Shown here piece after piece: positions 1 through 7,004 of a DNA stretch of 14,694 nucleotides. Each line of letters begins with the position of its first letter. The first letter of the stretch is position 1. The position numbers and the translations under genes were made by a program. Source of the DNA: Burkholderiales bacterium (lineage in GTDB: Bacteria > Pseudomonadota > Gammaproteobacteria > Burkholderiales > SG8-39); the NCBI GenBank assembly GCA_025929745.1, contig JAICPQ010000030.1, forward strand, positions 1 to 14,694, written 5' to 3'. A model generated the notes under the pieces. That model worked only from the letters and a program-made list of their open reading frames with translations, ran no database searches and was not told the origin of the DNA.

Positions 1-1218
1 AGCTGGCGCGAGGCTAGTGCGGTTGGCGAGGCCGGTCAGCGCATCGTGATAAGCGAGCGAGGCGATGCGCTCGCGCGCAATGGCGATCTCGGTGACATCG
101 CGGCCGATGCCGCGGTACCCGACAAACACGCCGTCGGCATCGAAGCGCGGCTCGCCGCTCACCGAGAAAAAGCGCGTGCCGCCGTCGGGCATCATGCGCG
201 CAAACTCGAAGTCGCGGAACGGCAGGTGGCTGTTGAGCATCGCCATGTGCGCCGCCCAGCCCGCCTGGTCCGGCTTCACCGAGGGCACGCCCCACGGCGT
301 CTTGCCGATGATGCCGCGGCCGAGCTGCGCCGTGCCGTAGCTCGGCCCGTGCACGATGCTCGTGATGCGGTGCTGCGGGTCGGTCTCCCAGAAAAAGTCC
401 GACGAAAGATGCGTGAGATTGCGAAAGCGCGCCTCGCTCGCGCGCAGGAGCTCCTCGGTCTGCTTTCTTTGCAGGAACTGGCCGAAGAGGCTGCCGAGCG
501 CCTGCGCCGATTCCATGAGGCGCTCGTCGGGCTCGGCTGCGCGCTGCCCGGAAAACGCGAGCAAACCCACCGTGCGACCCTGCGCGACCGCGGGGAAGGC
601 GAAGGTGCCGAACTCGCCGTGCGACTCGCGCGGCGACTTCGCGAACACCGCCCGGCCTTCTTCATGCCACGCGGCGCGCGACCGCGACAGGAATTGCTCG
701 GTTGCAGGTTCTCTCGCGAACCATCCTTCTTCGAGCGTGGTCGCGCCGGTGGCCGCATCGACGCGGAAGCAGCGCCCGTAGTCCCAGCCCTCGATGTCGC
801 AGATCGCGCGCAAACCCGCCTGCAGGCCTTCCTTGACGCTCGTCGCCTGGGAGAGCGCGCGGGCGACCGCGTGCTCGAGCCGCAGGAGCTGCTCGGCGCG
901 CTTTTGCTTCGTGACGTTGCGGCCTACACCGTGGTAGCCCTTGAACTGGCCCGCTCCGTCGACGATCGGCTCACCGGAGACCGCAAGCCACACCAGGTCT
1001 CCGTCGCGGGTGCGGCGCTGGATCTCGAAGTCGCGGAACGCCTCGTGGCGCTCGAGTGTCCGGCGGTTGTGCTCGAAATAGTCGTCGGCCGGCTCGAGGC
1101 CGGTTGTCTGCGCGAACTGGGGCGAGGTGTAGGTGAGGCGCAACTCGGCGTCCGTCTCCCAGTACCAGTCGGCGAAGACACCGCTCAATGCGGCCGCGCC
1201 GTTCATGCCGCGATTCAT
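1..1218 (-). CDS. PAS-GAF-PAS-GGDEF sensor protein, probable diguanylate cyclase (3' part outside window)
   Basis: The visible 406 residues show a PAS domain (about 12-105), a GAF-like domain (about 120-250), a second PAS domain (about 262-378) and then the opening of a GGDEF domain, with the typical entry AYHDALTGLANR at 389-400. The catalytic GG(D/E)EF loop, and any EAL domain after it, lie beyond the left edge, so activity cannot be judged. The two PAS domains look related: both contain a WETD motif (20-23, 277-280) and a similar FRDFE segment. No signal peptide or membrane helix is seen, so it is probably a cytosolic sensor that makes c-di-GMP. I chose the ATG at 1218; an in-frame ATG at 1206 is possible. 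It starts 13 nt after the cyclase stop at 1232 and is probably the fourth gene of the operon beginning at 3841. The frame is certain from continuous family similarity; the presence of an EAL domain is unknown. Confidence 0.9.
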   Translation of the reverse strand, partial: MNRGMNGAAALSGVFADWYWETDAELRLTYTSPQFAQTTGLEPADDYFEHNRRTLERHEAFRDFEIQRRTRDGDLVWLAVSGEPIVDGAGQFKGYHGVGRNVTKQKRAEQLLRLEHAVARALSQATSVKEGLQAGLRAICDIEGWDYGRCFRVDAATGATTLEEGWFAREPATEQFLSRSRAAWHEEGRAVFAKSPRESHGEFGTFAFPAVAQGRTVGLLAFSGQRAAEPDERLMESAQALGSLFGQFLQRKQTEELLRASEARFRNLTHLSSDFFWETDPQHRITSIVHGPSYGTAQLGRGIIGKTPWGVPSVKPDQAGWAAHMAMLNSHLPFRDFEFARMMPDGGTRFFSVSGEPRFDADGVFVGYRGIGRDVTEIAIARERIASLAYHDALTGLANRTSLAPA

Positions 1219-1231
1219 TTTTGTCGGGCGT

Positions 1232-2392
1232 TCAAGGCAGAGTGAATAGCTCGATCTTATCGCCGACGCCGCGCAATGTGTGACTCCCCATCGATCGCCA
1301 ACGGATAGGCAGGACCCGTGCCACGTGCTCCGATACAAGCAGATCAACTTCAAGCTGCTTGCAGAGGCTCTCGATGCGCGCCGCTTCGTTGGCGGCGGCG
1401 CCGATCACGGTGAACTCGATGCGCCCGGGCGTACCGATGTTCCCGTAGGTCAGCTCACCGAGGTGAAGTCCGATCCCAAAGCGCAGCGGAAGTGGCCTCT
1501 TTTTATTGGCTTTCTCCATGCGCGCGAGCGCCTCCCGAGCGGCCTCGACGGCGGCGGCGCACGCCTCGCCCGGCCGGCCGTCGATCGGGAAGATCGCGAG
1601 CGCGGCGTCGCCGATGAAGCGCAGCACCTCCCCCTTGCGCTGGAGGACGGGCTCCAGCGTGCATTCAAAATATTCGTTAAGAATTGACAGGAAATCGCGC
1701 CGGCTCATCGAGTCGGCGAGCGCAGTGGAGTCGCGCAGGTCGCAAAACCAGATCACCGCGTGGATGTCCTCGCCGTCGCCGCGCTTGATCTGGCCAGCCA
1801 GCACTTTGGCGCCGGCGTTGGGACCGAGATAGGCGTCCAGGATGTTGCGCGCCTTGCGCATGAGGCCATAGATCTCGACCACCCGCGTGAAGTAAGGCAG
1901 GACGGTGCGCAGCGCGGCGAGCTCCGCATCCCGGAATCCTCCCGGACGGCGGCTGGCGAACGAAGCGACGTGGATTTCCCCGGAGAGAAATCGCAGCGGC
2001 ACGGCGACGTAGTCGGTCGCCCCTTCGGCGCGCAGGTCGGCCAGCACCGGGTAGTCCATCGGACACGCCGGATCGGCCAGGCGGCGCCGCGTTTCGGCGT
2101 TCATGGTCCAGACCGCGTGAATCGGGCTCTTGAGGTGATCCTCCGTGGCGAACCAGCTATGGTCCGCCGAGTCCACCTCAACCTGGTCGCGGTCCTCGCG
2201 CCAGAAATAGGCGCGGCCGGCGACGTTGGGGTGCAGCGTGCGCACGAAAAGGCCGACGCGGTATATCGCGATGCCGCGCTCGCGCAGCGCGCGGCACAAA
2301 TCGCCGAACGCTTCCTCCGGCGTGCGGCCCGGCGCCCGGGGACCGAGCAGCCAGTCGAGCAACGGCCGGACGTCTATAGCTTCGTCAGCCAC
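1232..2392 (-). CDS. Class III adenylate/guanylate cyclase with GAF-like N-terminal domain
   Basis: 386 residues. Residues about 25-175 look like a GAF-type sensory region (my reading; weak motifs), and about 205-370 are a class III nucleotide cyclase domain that makes a 3',5'-cyclic nucleotide from NTP. Visible motifs: FCDLRDS with metal ligand D218; LRFIGDAAL with second metal ligand D262; GIGLHLGEL; and IGAAANEAARIE with N335 and transition-state R339. The position normally holding a substrate-selecting Lys (three before the Gly of GD) is R258, and its partner is T328. A332 replaces the common Asp after Gly. Substrate, cAMP or cGMP, is therefore uncertain. No membrane segment. The start is a GTG at 2392, inside the end of the methyltransferase gene (19-nt overlap), suggesting translational coupling. 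It is in an operon with an MBL hydrolase upstream and a GGDEF protein downstream. Confidence 0.93.
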   Translation of the reverse strand: MADEAIDVRPLLDWLLGPRAPGRTPEEAFGDLCRALRERGIAIYRVGLFVRTLHPNVAGRAYFWREDRDQVEVDSADHSWFATEDHLKSPIHAVWTMNAETRRRLADPACPMDYPVLADLRAEGATDYVAVPLRFLSGEIHVASFASRRPGGFRDAELAALRTVLPYFTRVVEIYGLMRKARNILDAYLGPNAGAKVLAGQIKRGDGEDIHAVIWFCDLRDSTALADSMSRRDFLSILNEYFECTLEPVLQRKGEVLRFIGDAALAIFPIDGRPGEACAAAVEAAREALARMEKANKKRPLPLRFGIGLHLGELTYGNIGTPGRIEFTVIGAAANEAARIESLCKQLEVDLLVSEHVARVLPIRWRSMGSHTLRGVGDKIELFTLP

Positions 2393-3042
2393 AGGCTCGA
2401 TTCAATGGCTTCGGGCATGAGCGGCAGGCGCTCGAGCACCCCGCGCATCTTCTCCGGCTCGCGCGTGACGGTGGCGTGACTGGCGAAGTCCACTCTGAGC
2501 ATCTTTCTGTCGATGAGGGCGGCGACGGCCGCCTGCTCGTTATAGCTGCGCCAGTTCCAGTGCTCGGGGTAGTCGTCGGGCAGGAAGATGTCGTGGAAAT
2601 GCACACGTACGCCGGCGGCAAGAAGCGGCAGCACCGCGTTCAGGATGAAGTCGACGTCGCTCCCGGGCTTCAGTTGGTGGCTCGAGTCGATGAAGAGGAT
2701 GTCGCCCGGCCCAAGCGCCGGAAAGGCGGCGACGCGCTGGACGGGCGTGCGGACCCATTCGATGGGCAAGGATTCGATCGTCGCTCGCGGTTGCGGGTCG
2801 ATCGCCGTGATGCGCGTATCGAGCTTGCCGTCGGCGACGGCGCGCGCCATGAAGCGCGTCGAGTGGCCGCAGCCAACCTCGACGACGCGCCGCGGCCGTG
2901 TCGCGCGCACCACCGCGTAGGCGGCAGCGGCGTCGAGGCGCGGAAACCAGTCCTGGTTCCAGCGCGGGGCGGGCGCGGGCTCGGCGCCAATCGCTTCCAG
3001 GTCGGCTGCGTACTCCTCAATCGAGGTTAAGAACGAGACCAT
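2374..3042 (-). CDS. Class I SAM-dependent methyltransferase (Methyltransf_24-like)
   Basis: 222 residues with a Rossmann-type methyltransferase core. Motif I is VVEVGCGHSTRF (53-64), an acidic end of strand 2 is AIDPQP (D82), a motif IV-like segment is DILFIDSSHQLKPGSDV (114-130), and HFHDIFLPDDYP (148-159) follows. The IDSSH and HDIF pattern is typical of the Methyltransf_24 group, often linked to glycan or small-molecule O-methylation; the substrate cannot be read from sequence. No signal peptide or membrane helix. ATG at 3042 lies within the MBL gene (26-nt overlap) and the stop at 2374 lies within the cyclase gene, so the protein is made from the same transcript as both. Its presence between a hydrolase and a nucleotide cyclase is unusual. 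Confidence 0.9.
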   Translation of the reverse strand: MVSFLTSIEEYAADLEAIGAEPAPAPRWNQDWFPRLDAAAAYAVVRATRPRRVVEVGCGHSTRFMARAVADGKLDTRITAIDPQPRATIESLPIEWVRTPVQRVAAFPALGPGDILFIDSSHQLKPGSDVDFILNAVLPLLAAGVRVHFHDIFLPDDYPEHWNWRSYNEQAAVAALIDRKMLRVDFASHATVTREPEKMRGVLERLPLMPEAIESSLWLTKL

Positions 3043-3841
3043 CCTTGGCTACGACCGACCCGGGCATCTGCCGCTCCACCTCCAGCGCGATGCCATCGAG
3101 CATGTCGTCGTCGTGCTCGGGATCGTGGTGGAACACGCACAGGCGCTTTGCGCCAGCCTCGCGGCACAGGCGCACGCCTTCCTGCCACGTCGAGTGTCCC
3201 CACCCGGTGTAGGTCTCGTACTCGGCATCGGTGTACATGCTGTCGTAGATCACGAGATCGGCGCCCGCGATCAATTCGAGGATGTTGCGGTCCGGCGCGC
3301 CCGGAACATGCTCCGTGTCGGTGAGGTAGCACACCGAGCGGCCGGCGTAATCGACGCGATAGCCGGTCGCGCCGTCCGGATGGTTGAGCGCGGTGGTGCG
3401 CACGGCGACGTCCGGCGCCGGCTTGAGCGTCTCGCCGGCCCTGAACTCGCGGTACTCCATGCGTGCGCGGAATACCTGCGGCGGCACCGGAAAAAGCGGC
3501 GACATCATGAACTCACCGAGCACGCGACGCAGCGTCATGCGCTCGCCGAGATGCCCGGCCCACAGCCGGAAGCGATTCTCCGGCTGGAAGAACGGCTTGA
3601 AGAAGGGCAGGCCCGCGACGTGATCGAAATGGGTGTGCGTAAGGAAAAGATCGGCGTCGAGCGGCCCTGAGCTTGCCAGCGCATGCCCGAGGTAGCGAAA
3701 GCCGGTGCCGGCGTCGAAGAGCAGCACGCGCTCGCCGCAGCGCACCTCGATCGAAGAGGTGTTGCCGCCGTAGCGGGCCGTGCGCGGACCCGAGCAGGCA
3801 ATGGAACCGCGTACGCCCCAGAATTTCACGCTGAAGGCCAC
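3017..3841 (-). CDS. Metallo-beta-lactamase-fold hydrolase (phosphodiesterase-like)
   Basis: 274 residues, full-length MBL fold. It opens with VKFWGVRGSIACSGP and RYGGNTSSIEV, which are typical of a family related to cyclic phosphodiesterases (PhnP/RNase Z-like). The metal-binding set is visible: THTHFDH (H69, H71, D73, H74), H154 in NHPDG, D175 in LTDTEH, and H238/H239 in FHHDPEH. It is therefore expected to be an active two-metal phosphodiesterase or hydrolase, cytosolic with no signal peptide. Being first in an operon with a class III cyclase makes cyclic-nucleotide hydrolysis a reasonable guess, but the substrate is not proven. The start is GTG at 3841; a TATAGT -10-like sequence on the minus strand (3852-3847) ends 5 nt upstream, so the message may be nearly leaderless. 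No clear Shine-Dalgarno is seen. Confidence 0.92.
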   Translation of the reverse strand: MAFSVKFWGVRGSIACSGPRTARYGGNTSSIEVRCGERVLLFDAGTGFRYLGHALASSGPLDADLFLTHTHFDHVAGLPFFKPFFQPENRFRLWAGHLGERMTLRRVLGEFMMSPLFPVPPQVFRARMEYREFRAGETLKPAPDVAVRTTALNHPDGATGYRVDYAGRSVCYLTDTEHVPGAPDRNILELIAGADLVIYDSMYTDAEYETYTGWGHSTWQEGVRLCREAGAKRLCVFHHDPEHDDDMLDGIALEVERQMPGSVVAKDGLVLNLD

Positions 3842-3894
3842 GATTAACTATATCGGGAAAAGGGGGCGGGACCCTTTTCGCCTAAGATAGTTCG
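3842..3894. promoter_or_regulatory. Short divergent promoter region between the MBL operon and the ABC operon
   Basis: This 53-nt gap separates two GTG-started divergent genes. On the minus strand TATAGT (3852-3847) resembles a -10 box and sits 5 nt before the MBL start. On the plus strand TAAGAT (3883-3888) is a weaker -10-like sequence 6 nt before the ABC start. Neither start has a strong Shine-Dalgarno, so both transcripts may be leaderless or nearly so. No good -35 box is visible for either. The centre of the gap is occupied by a REP-like palindrome (3858-3878). Promoter assignment is by eye only. Confidence 0.4.
3858..3878. repeat. Solo REP-like palindrome, third copy of the RAYT-flanking repeat
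   Basis: AAAAGGGGGCGGGACCC followed by TTTT matches the core of the two repeats flanking the RAYT gene (AAAAGGGGTCAGGACCC plus TTTT) at 19 of 21 positions. The differences are T to G and A to G in the loop. The arms AAAAGGG and CCCTTTT can form a hairpin. It lies in the middle of the divergent promoter region, about 3.1 kb from the RAYT. Mobilisation by that RAYT is inferred from similarity, not shown. Confidence 0.7.
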
Positions 3895-6519
3895 GTGGAA
3901 CGCAGCCTTTTCGGCTTCATCCTCCGCTACAGCAGGCGCGACCAGCTGCGCATCGTGCCGTTCGTGCTGGCGACGATGGTCGTGTACTACGCGTCGCTCG
4001 ATCTGCCGAAGACCATCATTAACGAGGCGATCCAGGGCGGGCGCTTCACGGACGGCGCCACGGAAACCACGTGGCTCGGAGTGGAGTTCGGGCGCCTCGA
4101 GTACCTCTTCCTCCTGTCGGGGATCTTCCTCGGCCTGATCGTCCTGAACGGCTGGCTCAAGTTCCGCATCAACACGATGAAGGGCTGGATGGGCGAGCGC
4201 ATGCTGCGCCGGCTGCGTTACGTGCTCTACGACTACATCCTGCGCTTTCCGCTCGCGCGCTTCCGCCGCGTGAAGGGCGCCGAGATGGCGTCGATGATCA
4301 AGGACGAAGTCGAGCCGCTCGGCGGCTTCATCGGCGAAGCGTTCATTACTCCGCTCTTCCTGGGCGGTCAGGCCCTGACCGCGATGTTCTTCATCCTCTA
4401 TCAGCACTGGGCGTTGGGACTCATCGCCATCGGTGTGGTGGGCGTGCAAGCCTACCTGATCCCGAAGTTGCGCAAGCGCCTGCTCGTCCTTGGCCGCGAG
4501 CGCCAGCTCACGGCGCGCGCGCTCGCCGGGCGCATCGCTGAAACGGTGGACGGCGCGGCCGAGATCCACGCCAACGCGACCTCGAACTACGAGCGCGCCG
4601 AGATCGCCGCGCGTTTGGGGCGGATCTTCAAGATCCGCTTCGAGCTCTACCAGCGCAAGTTCCTTATTAAGTTCCTCAACAACTTTCTCTCGCAGGTGAC
4701 GCCGTTTCTCTTCTATACCGTGGGCGGCTACCTGGTGATCATGGGGCGCCTCGACATCGGTGCGCTCGTCGCGGTTATCGCCGCATACAAGGACCTGCCG
4801 AGCCCGGTGAAGGAGCTGATCGATTGGGACCAGCAGCGCCTCGACGTCGAGGTGAAATACCAGCAGGTGATGGAGCAGTTCCTCGAAGAGCAGGTCGCGC
4901 CGCCGGAACTCCAGGCGCTGGTCGACAAGCCTCAGCTGCCGAGCAAGGGCAGCTTGCGCGCGGCGAATCTTGCGCTCGTCGACGAGTCCGGCACGCGCCT
5001 CGTCGAGGAAGTGAGCTTCGAGGCTCCGCTCGACCAGCACGTGGCTATCGTCGGACGCCCGGGCTCAGGGGCGAGCGAGCTCGCGCAGCTCCTCGCCCGT
5101 CTTCAGTTTCCTTCGAGCGGCTCGGTCGAGATCGGCGGAGTCGACATCACTCGCGCGCCGGAGGCCGTGACCGGCCGCGCCATCGGCTATGTCGGCTCGC
5201 CGGCGTATCTGTTTCCCGCGCGCGTGCGCGACAACATCCTGTACGGCCTGAAGAACCGTCCGGTGCGGCTGCCCGAGGAGCGCTCGCCCGACAAGGCATT
5301 CGAGCTGCGCGAGGCCCAGCGCACCGGCAACACCACGCTGGACATCGAGGCCGACTGGGTCGACTACGAGGCCGCGGGCTGCACCGGGCCAGAGGACATC
5401 GACCAGCGCATGGTCGAGCTCCTTCGCGTGGTGGATCTCGAGGAAACGATCTTCGAGCTCGGGCTGCGCAGCCGCGCGCAGAAACACGCCGGCGGCGACG
5501 TCGACGAGCGCGTGCTCGCCGCGCGGCGCCACATGCGCGAGCGGCTGCAAGCCCTGGGTATCGAGGACTGGGTCGAGCGCTTCGATCCGGCGACCTACAA
5601 CCGCAACGCCACGCTCGCCGAGAACCTGCTCTTCGGCACACCGGTCCGGCGCGTATTCGACATGGAAAACCTGGCGGCGAACGCGTATGTACGTCAGGTG
5701 CTGCGCGAGACGGGCCTCGACGAGCTTCTGCTGCGCACCGGCCACAAGGTGGCGGAGACCATGGTCGAGCTCTTCAGCGGCCTGCCGCCCGGGCACGAGT
5801 TTTTCGCGCAGTACAGCTTCATCAATCAGGACGACCTGCCGGAGTTCCAGGCGATCCTGAAGCGCGTCGGCGAGGTCGGGCTCAAAGGCCTCGCGGCGGA
5901 GGAGCGCCAGGCGCTGCTCGCGCTGCCCTTCAAGCTGATCGCTGCCCGGCATCGATTGGGCTTGATCGACGAGAGCTTCGAGGCACGAGTGCTCGAGGCG
6001 CGGCGCCATTTCGCCGCGAACCTCCCCGAGAACCTGCGCGACGCGGTCGAGTTCTTCGATCCCGAGCGCTACAACGGCGCCGCCACGCTGCAGGACAACA
6101 TCCTATTCGGCAAGATCGTCACCGGCCAGGCTGGCGCGAACGAGCGCATCACGCGGCTCGTGCGCGAGGTGCTCGAGGAGCTCGATCTGCGCCTGATGGT
6201 GGTAAGGAACGGTCTCGATTACCAGGTTGGCGTGGGCGGCGCGCGCCTCTCCGTGGCCGACCGGCAGAAGGTCGCGATGGTGCGCGCGCTTCTCAAGCGC
6301 CCGGTGCTGCTCGTTTTCGACCAGGCCGCCGCAGTGCTCGATCCGACGACGCAGCTGCGTGTGGTCGAGAACGTGCTGCACGAGCGCAAAGGCAAGACGG
6401 TGGTGTGGGTGCTGTCGCGCCCGGAGTTCGCCGACCGCTTCAATATCGTGCTGGTGATGGAGCGCGGCCGGCTCGTGGAGCACGGCGCGTTCGCCGAGCT
6501 GAAAAGGAAAACCGGATGA
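3895..6519 (+). CDS. ABC exporter-like membrane protein with degenerate nucleotide-binding domain and large insertion
   Basis: 874 residues, against about 580-600 for a usual half-exporter. Residues about 15-310 form an ABC type-1 membrane domain with helices near 20-36, 68-88, 150-190 and 265-298. From about 352 an NBD begins, but its motifs are changed. Walker A is GRPGSGAS (387-394, Lys to Ala393). The Q-loop is YVGSPAYLF (Gln to Ser435). The signature is LSVADRQ (785-791) in place of LSGGQRQ. Walker B is LLVFDQ (805-810, Glu to Gln). The H-loop is VLSRPE (His to Ser841). About 300 residues (455-755) are inserted between Q-loop and signature and contain two copies of a 44-residue unit ending YN..ATL..N.LFG. 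ATP hydrolysis seems unlikely; a gated membrane platform or scaffold is possible. The start is a GTG at 3895. The stop overlaps the next ATG (ATGA), coupling it to a cyclic-nucleotide-binding protein. Substrate unknown. Confidence 0.9.
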   Translation: MERSLFGFILRYSRRDQLRIVPFVLATMVVYYASLDLPKTIINEAIQGGRFTDGATETTWLGVEFGRLEYLFLLSGIFLGLIVLNGWLKFRINTMKGWMGERMLRRLRYVLYDYILRFPLARFRRVKGAEMASMIKDEVEPLGGFIGEAFITPLFLGGQALTAMFFILYQHWALGLIAIGVVGVQAYLIPKLRKRLLVLGRERQLTARALAGRIAETVDGAAEIHANATSNYERAEIAARLGRIFKIRFELYQRKFLIKFLNNFLSQVTPFLFYTVGGYLVIMGRLDIGALVAVIAAYKDLPSPVKELIDWDQQRLDVEVKYQQVMEQFLEEQVAPPELQALVDKPQLPSKGSLRAANLALVDESGTRLVEEVSFEAPLDQHVAIVGRPGSGASELAQLLARLQFPSSGSVEIGGVDITRAPEAVTGRAIGYVGSPAYLFPARVRDNILYGLKNRPVRLPEERSPDKAFELREAQRTGNTTLDIEADWVDYEAAGCTGPEDIDQRMVELLRVVDLEETIFELGLRSRAQKHAGGDVDERVLAARRHMRERLQALGIEDWVERFDPATYNRNATLAENLLFGTPVRRVFDMENLAANAYVRQVLRETGLDELLLRTGHKVAETMVELFSGLPPGHEFFAQYSFINQDDLPEFQAILKRVGEVGLKGLAAEERQALLALPFKLIAARHRLGLIDESFEARVLEARRHFAANLPENLRDAVEFFDPERYNGAATLQDNILFGKIVTGQAGANERITRLVREVLEELDLRLMVVRNGLDYQVGVGGARLSVADRQKVAMVRALLKRPVLLVFDQAAAVLDPTTQLRVVENVLHERKGKTVVWVLSRPEFADRFNIVLVMERGRLVEHGAFAELKRKTG

Positions 6520-6962
6520 GCCTCGAACAGGAAGTGGAACTCATCAGGCAGTTCCCCATCTTCGCCAAGATCCAGCCGGCGATGCAGAAGCTCCTTTGCT
6601 TCAGCGCCGAGCGACTGACATTCTCGGCCGGACAGGTCATGTTCAAGGCGGGCGACATGGGCGACGCCGCCTATGTCATTATCGAAGGCAAGGTCGAGAT
6701 CAGCGTTCCCACCCCGTCCGGACCCATTGTAGTGAACACGGTCGGCCGAAACGACATCATCGGCGAGATCGCCATCTTCGGCGACGTGCCGCGCACGGCT
6801 ACCGCGACGGCAGTCAGCAAGCTCGAGACGCTGCGAATCTCGAAGGAGCTCTTCGAAAAGATCATCCGCGAGAACCCGGACGCCGCGCTCGAGCTCATTC
6901 GTGTTCTGGCCGGACGCCTAGCCAACACGACCGCGCAGCTCTCCCGCACAACTACCCGCTGA
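6516..6962 (+). CDS. Stand-alone cyclic nucleotide-binding domain protein
   Basis: 148 residues, essentially one cNMP-binding beta-barrel (about 13-125) with a short C-terminal helix and no DNA-binding domain. The phosphate-binding cassette is GEIAIFGDVPRTATATA (83-99): E84 would contact the ribose and R93 the cyclic phosphate, so ligand binding looks intact. No membrane segment. The ATG at 6516 overlaps the ABC stop (ATGA), implying translational coupling and probably a physical or regulatory partnership with the degenerate ABC protein. Its TGA at 6960-6962 lies within the left copy of the RAYT-flanking repeat. Likely a receptor for the product of one of the nearby class III cyclases (inference). 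Confidence 0.92.
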   Translation: MSLEQEVELIRQFPIFAKIQPAMQKLLCFSAERLTFSAGQVMFKAGDMGDAAYVIIEGKVEISVPTPSGPIVVNTVGRNDIIGEIAIFGDVPRTATATAVSKLETLRISKELFEKIIRENPDAALELIRVLAGRLANTTAQLSRTTTR

Positions 6963-7004
6963 AAAGGGGTCAGGACCCTTTTTCCGTAAAAAGGGCCGGA
7001 CTCC
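6959..7004. repeat. Left REP-like repeat flanking the RAYT gene
   Basis: A 46-nt unit made of two hairpin-forming parts: a near-palindrome based on AAAAGGGGTCAGGACCC with trailing T's, and an AAAAAGGGCCGGACTCC tail. The first 27 nt (6959-6985) are identical, in inverted orientation, to 7763-7737. It contains the TGA stop of the cyclic-nucleotide-binding gene (6960-6962) and the opposite-strand stop of the RAYT (6972-6970), and it encodes the last residues of the RAYT. Confidence 0.9.

Noticed and set aside
46..1245. Long open frame on the plus strand
   Set aside because: It is antisense to the PAS-GAF-PAS-GGDEF gene, whose translation shows clear domains. The product is Arg/Ala-rich with no family motif, as expected for shadow frames in GC-rich DNA.
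3844..5040. Long minus-strand frame opposite the ABC gene
   Set aside because: Antisense to a well-supported membrane domain; rich in charged residues with no motif.
4824..6515. Long plus-strand frame upstream of, and in frame with, the cyclic-nucleotide-binding gene
   Set aside because: It overlaps the ABC gene in another frame and is low-complexity Arg/Ala-rich. The real protein starts at the ATG at 6516.
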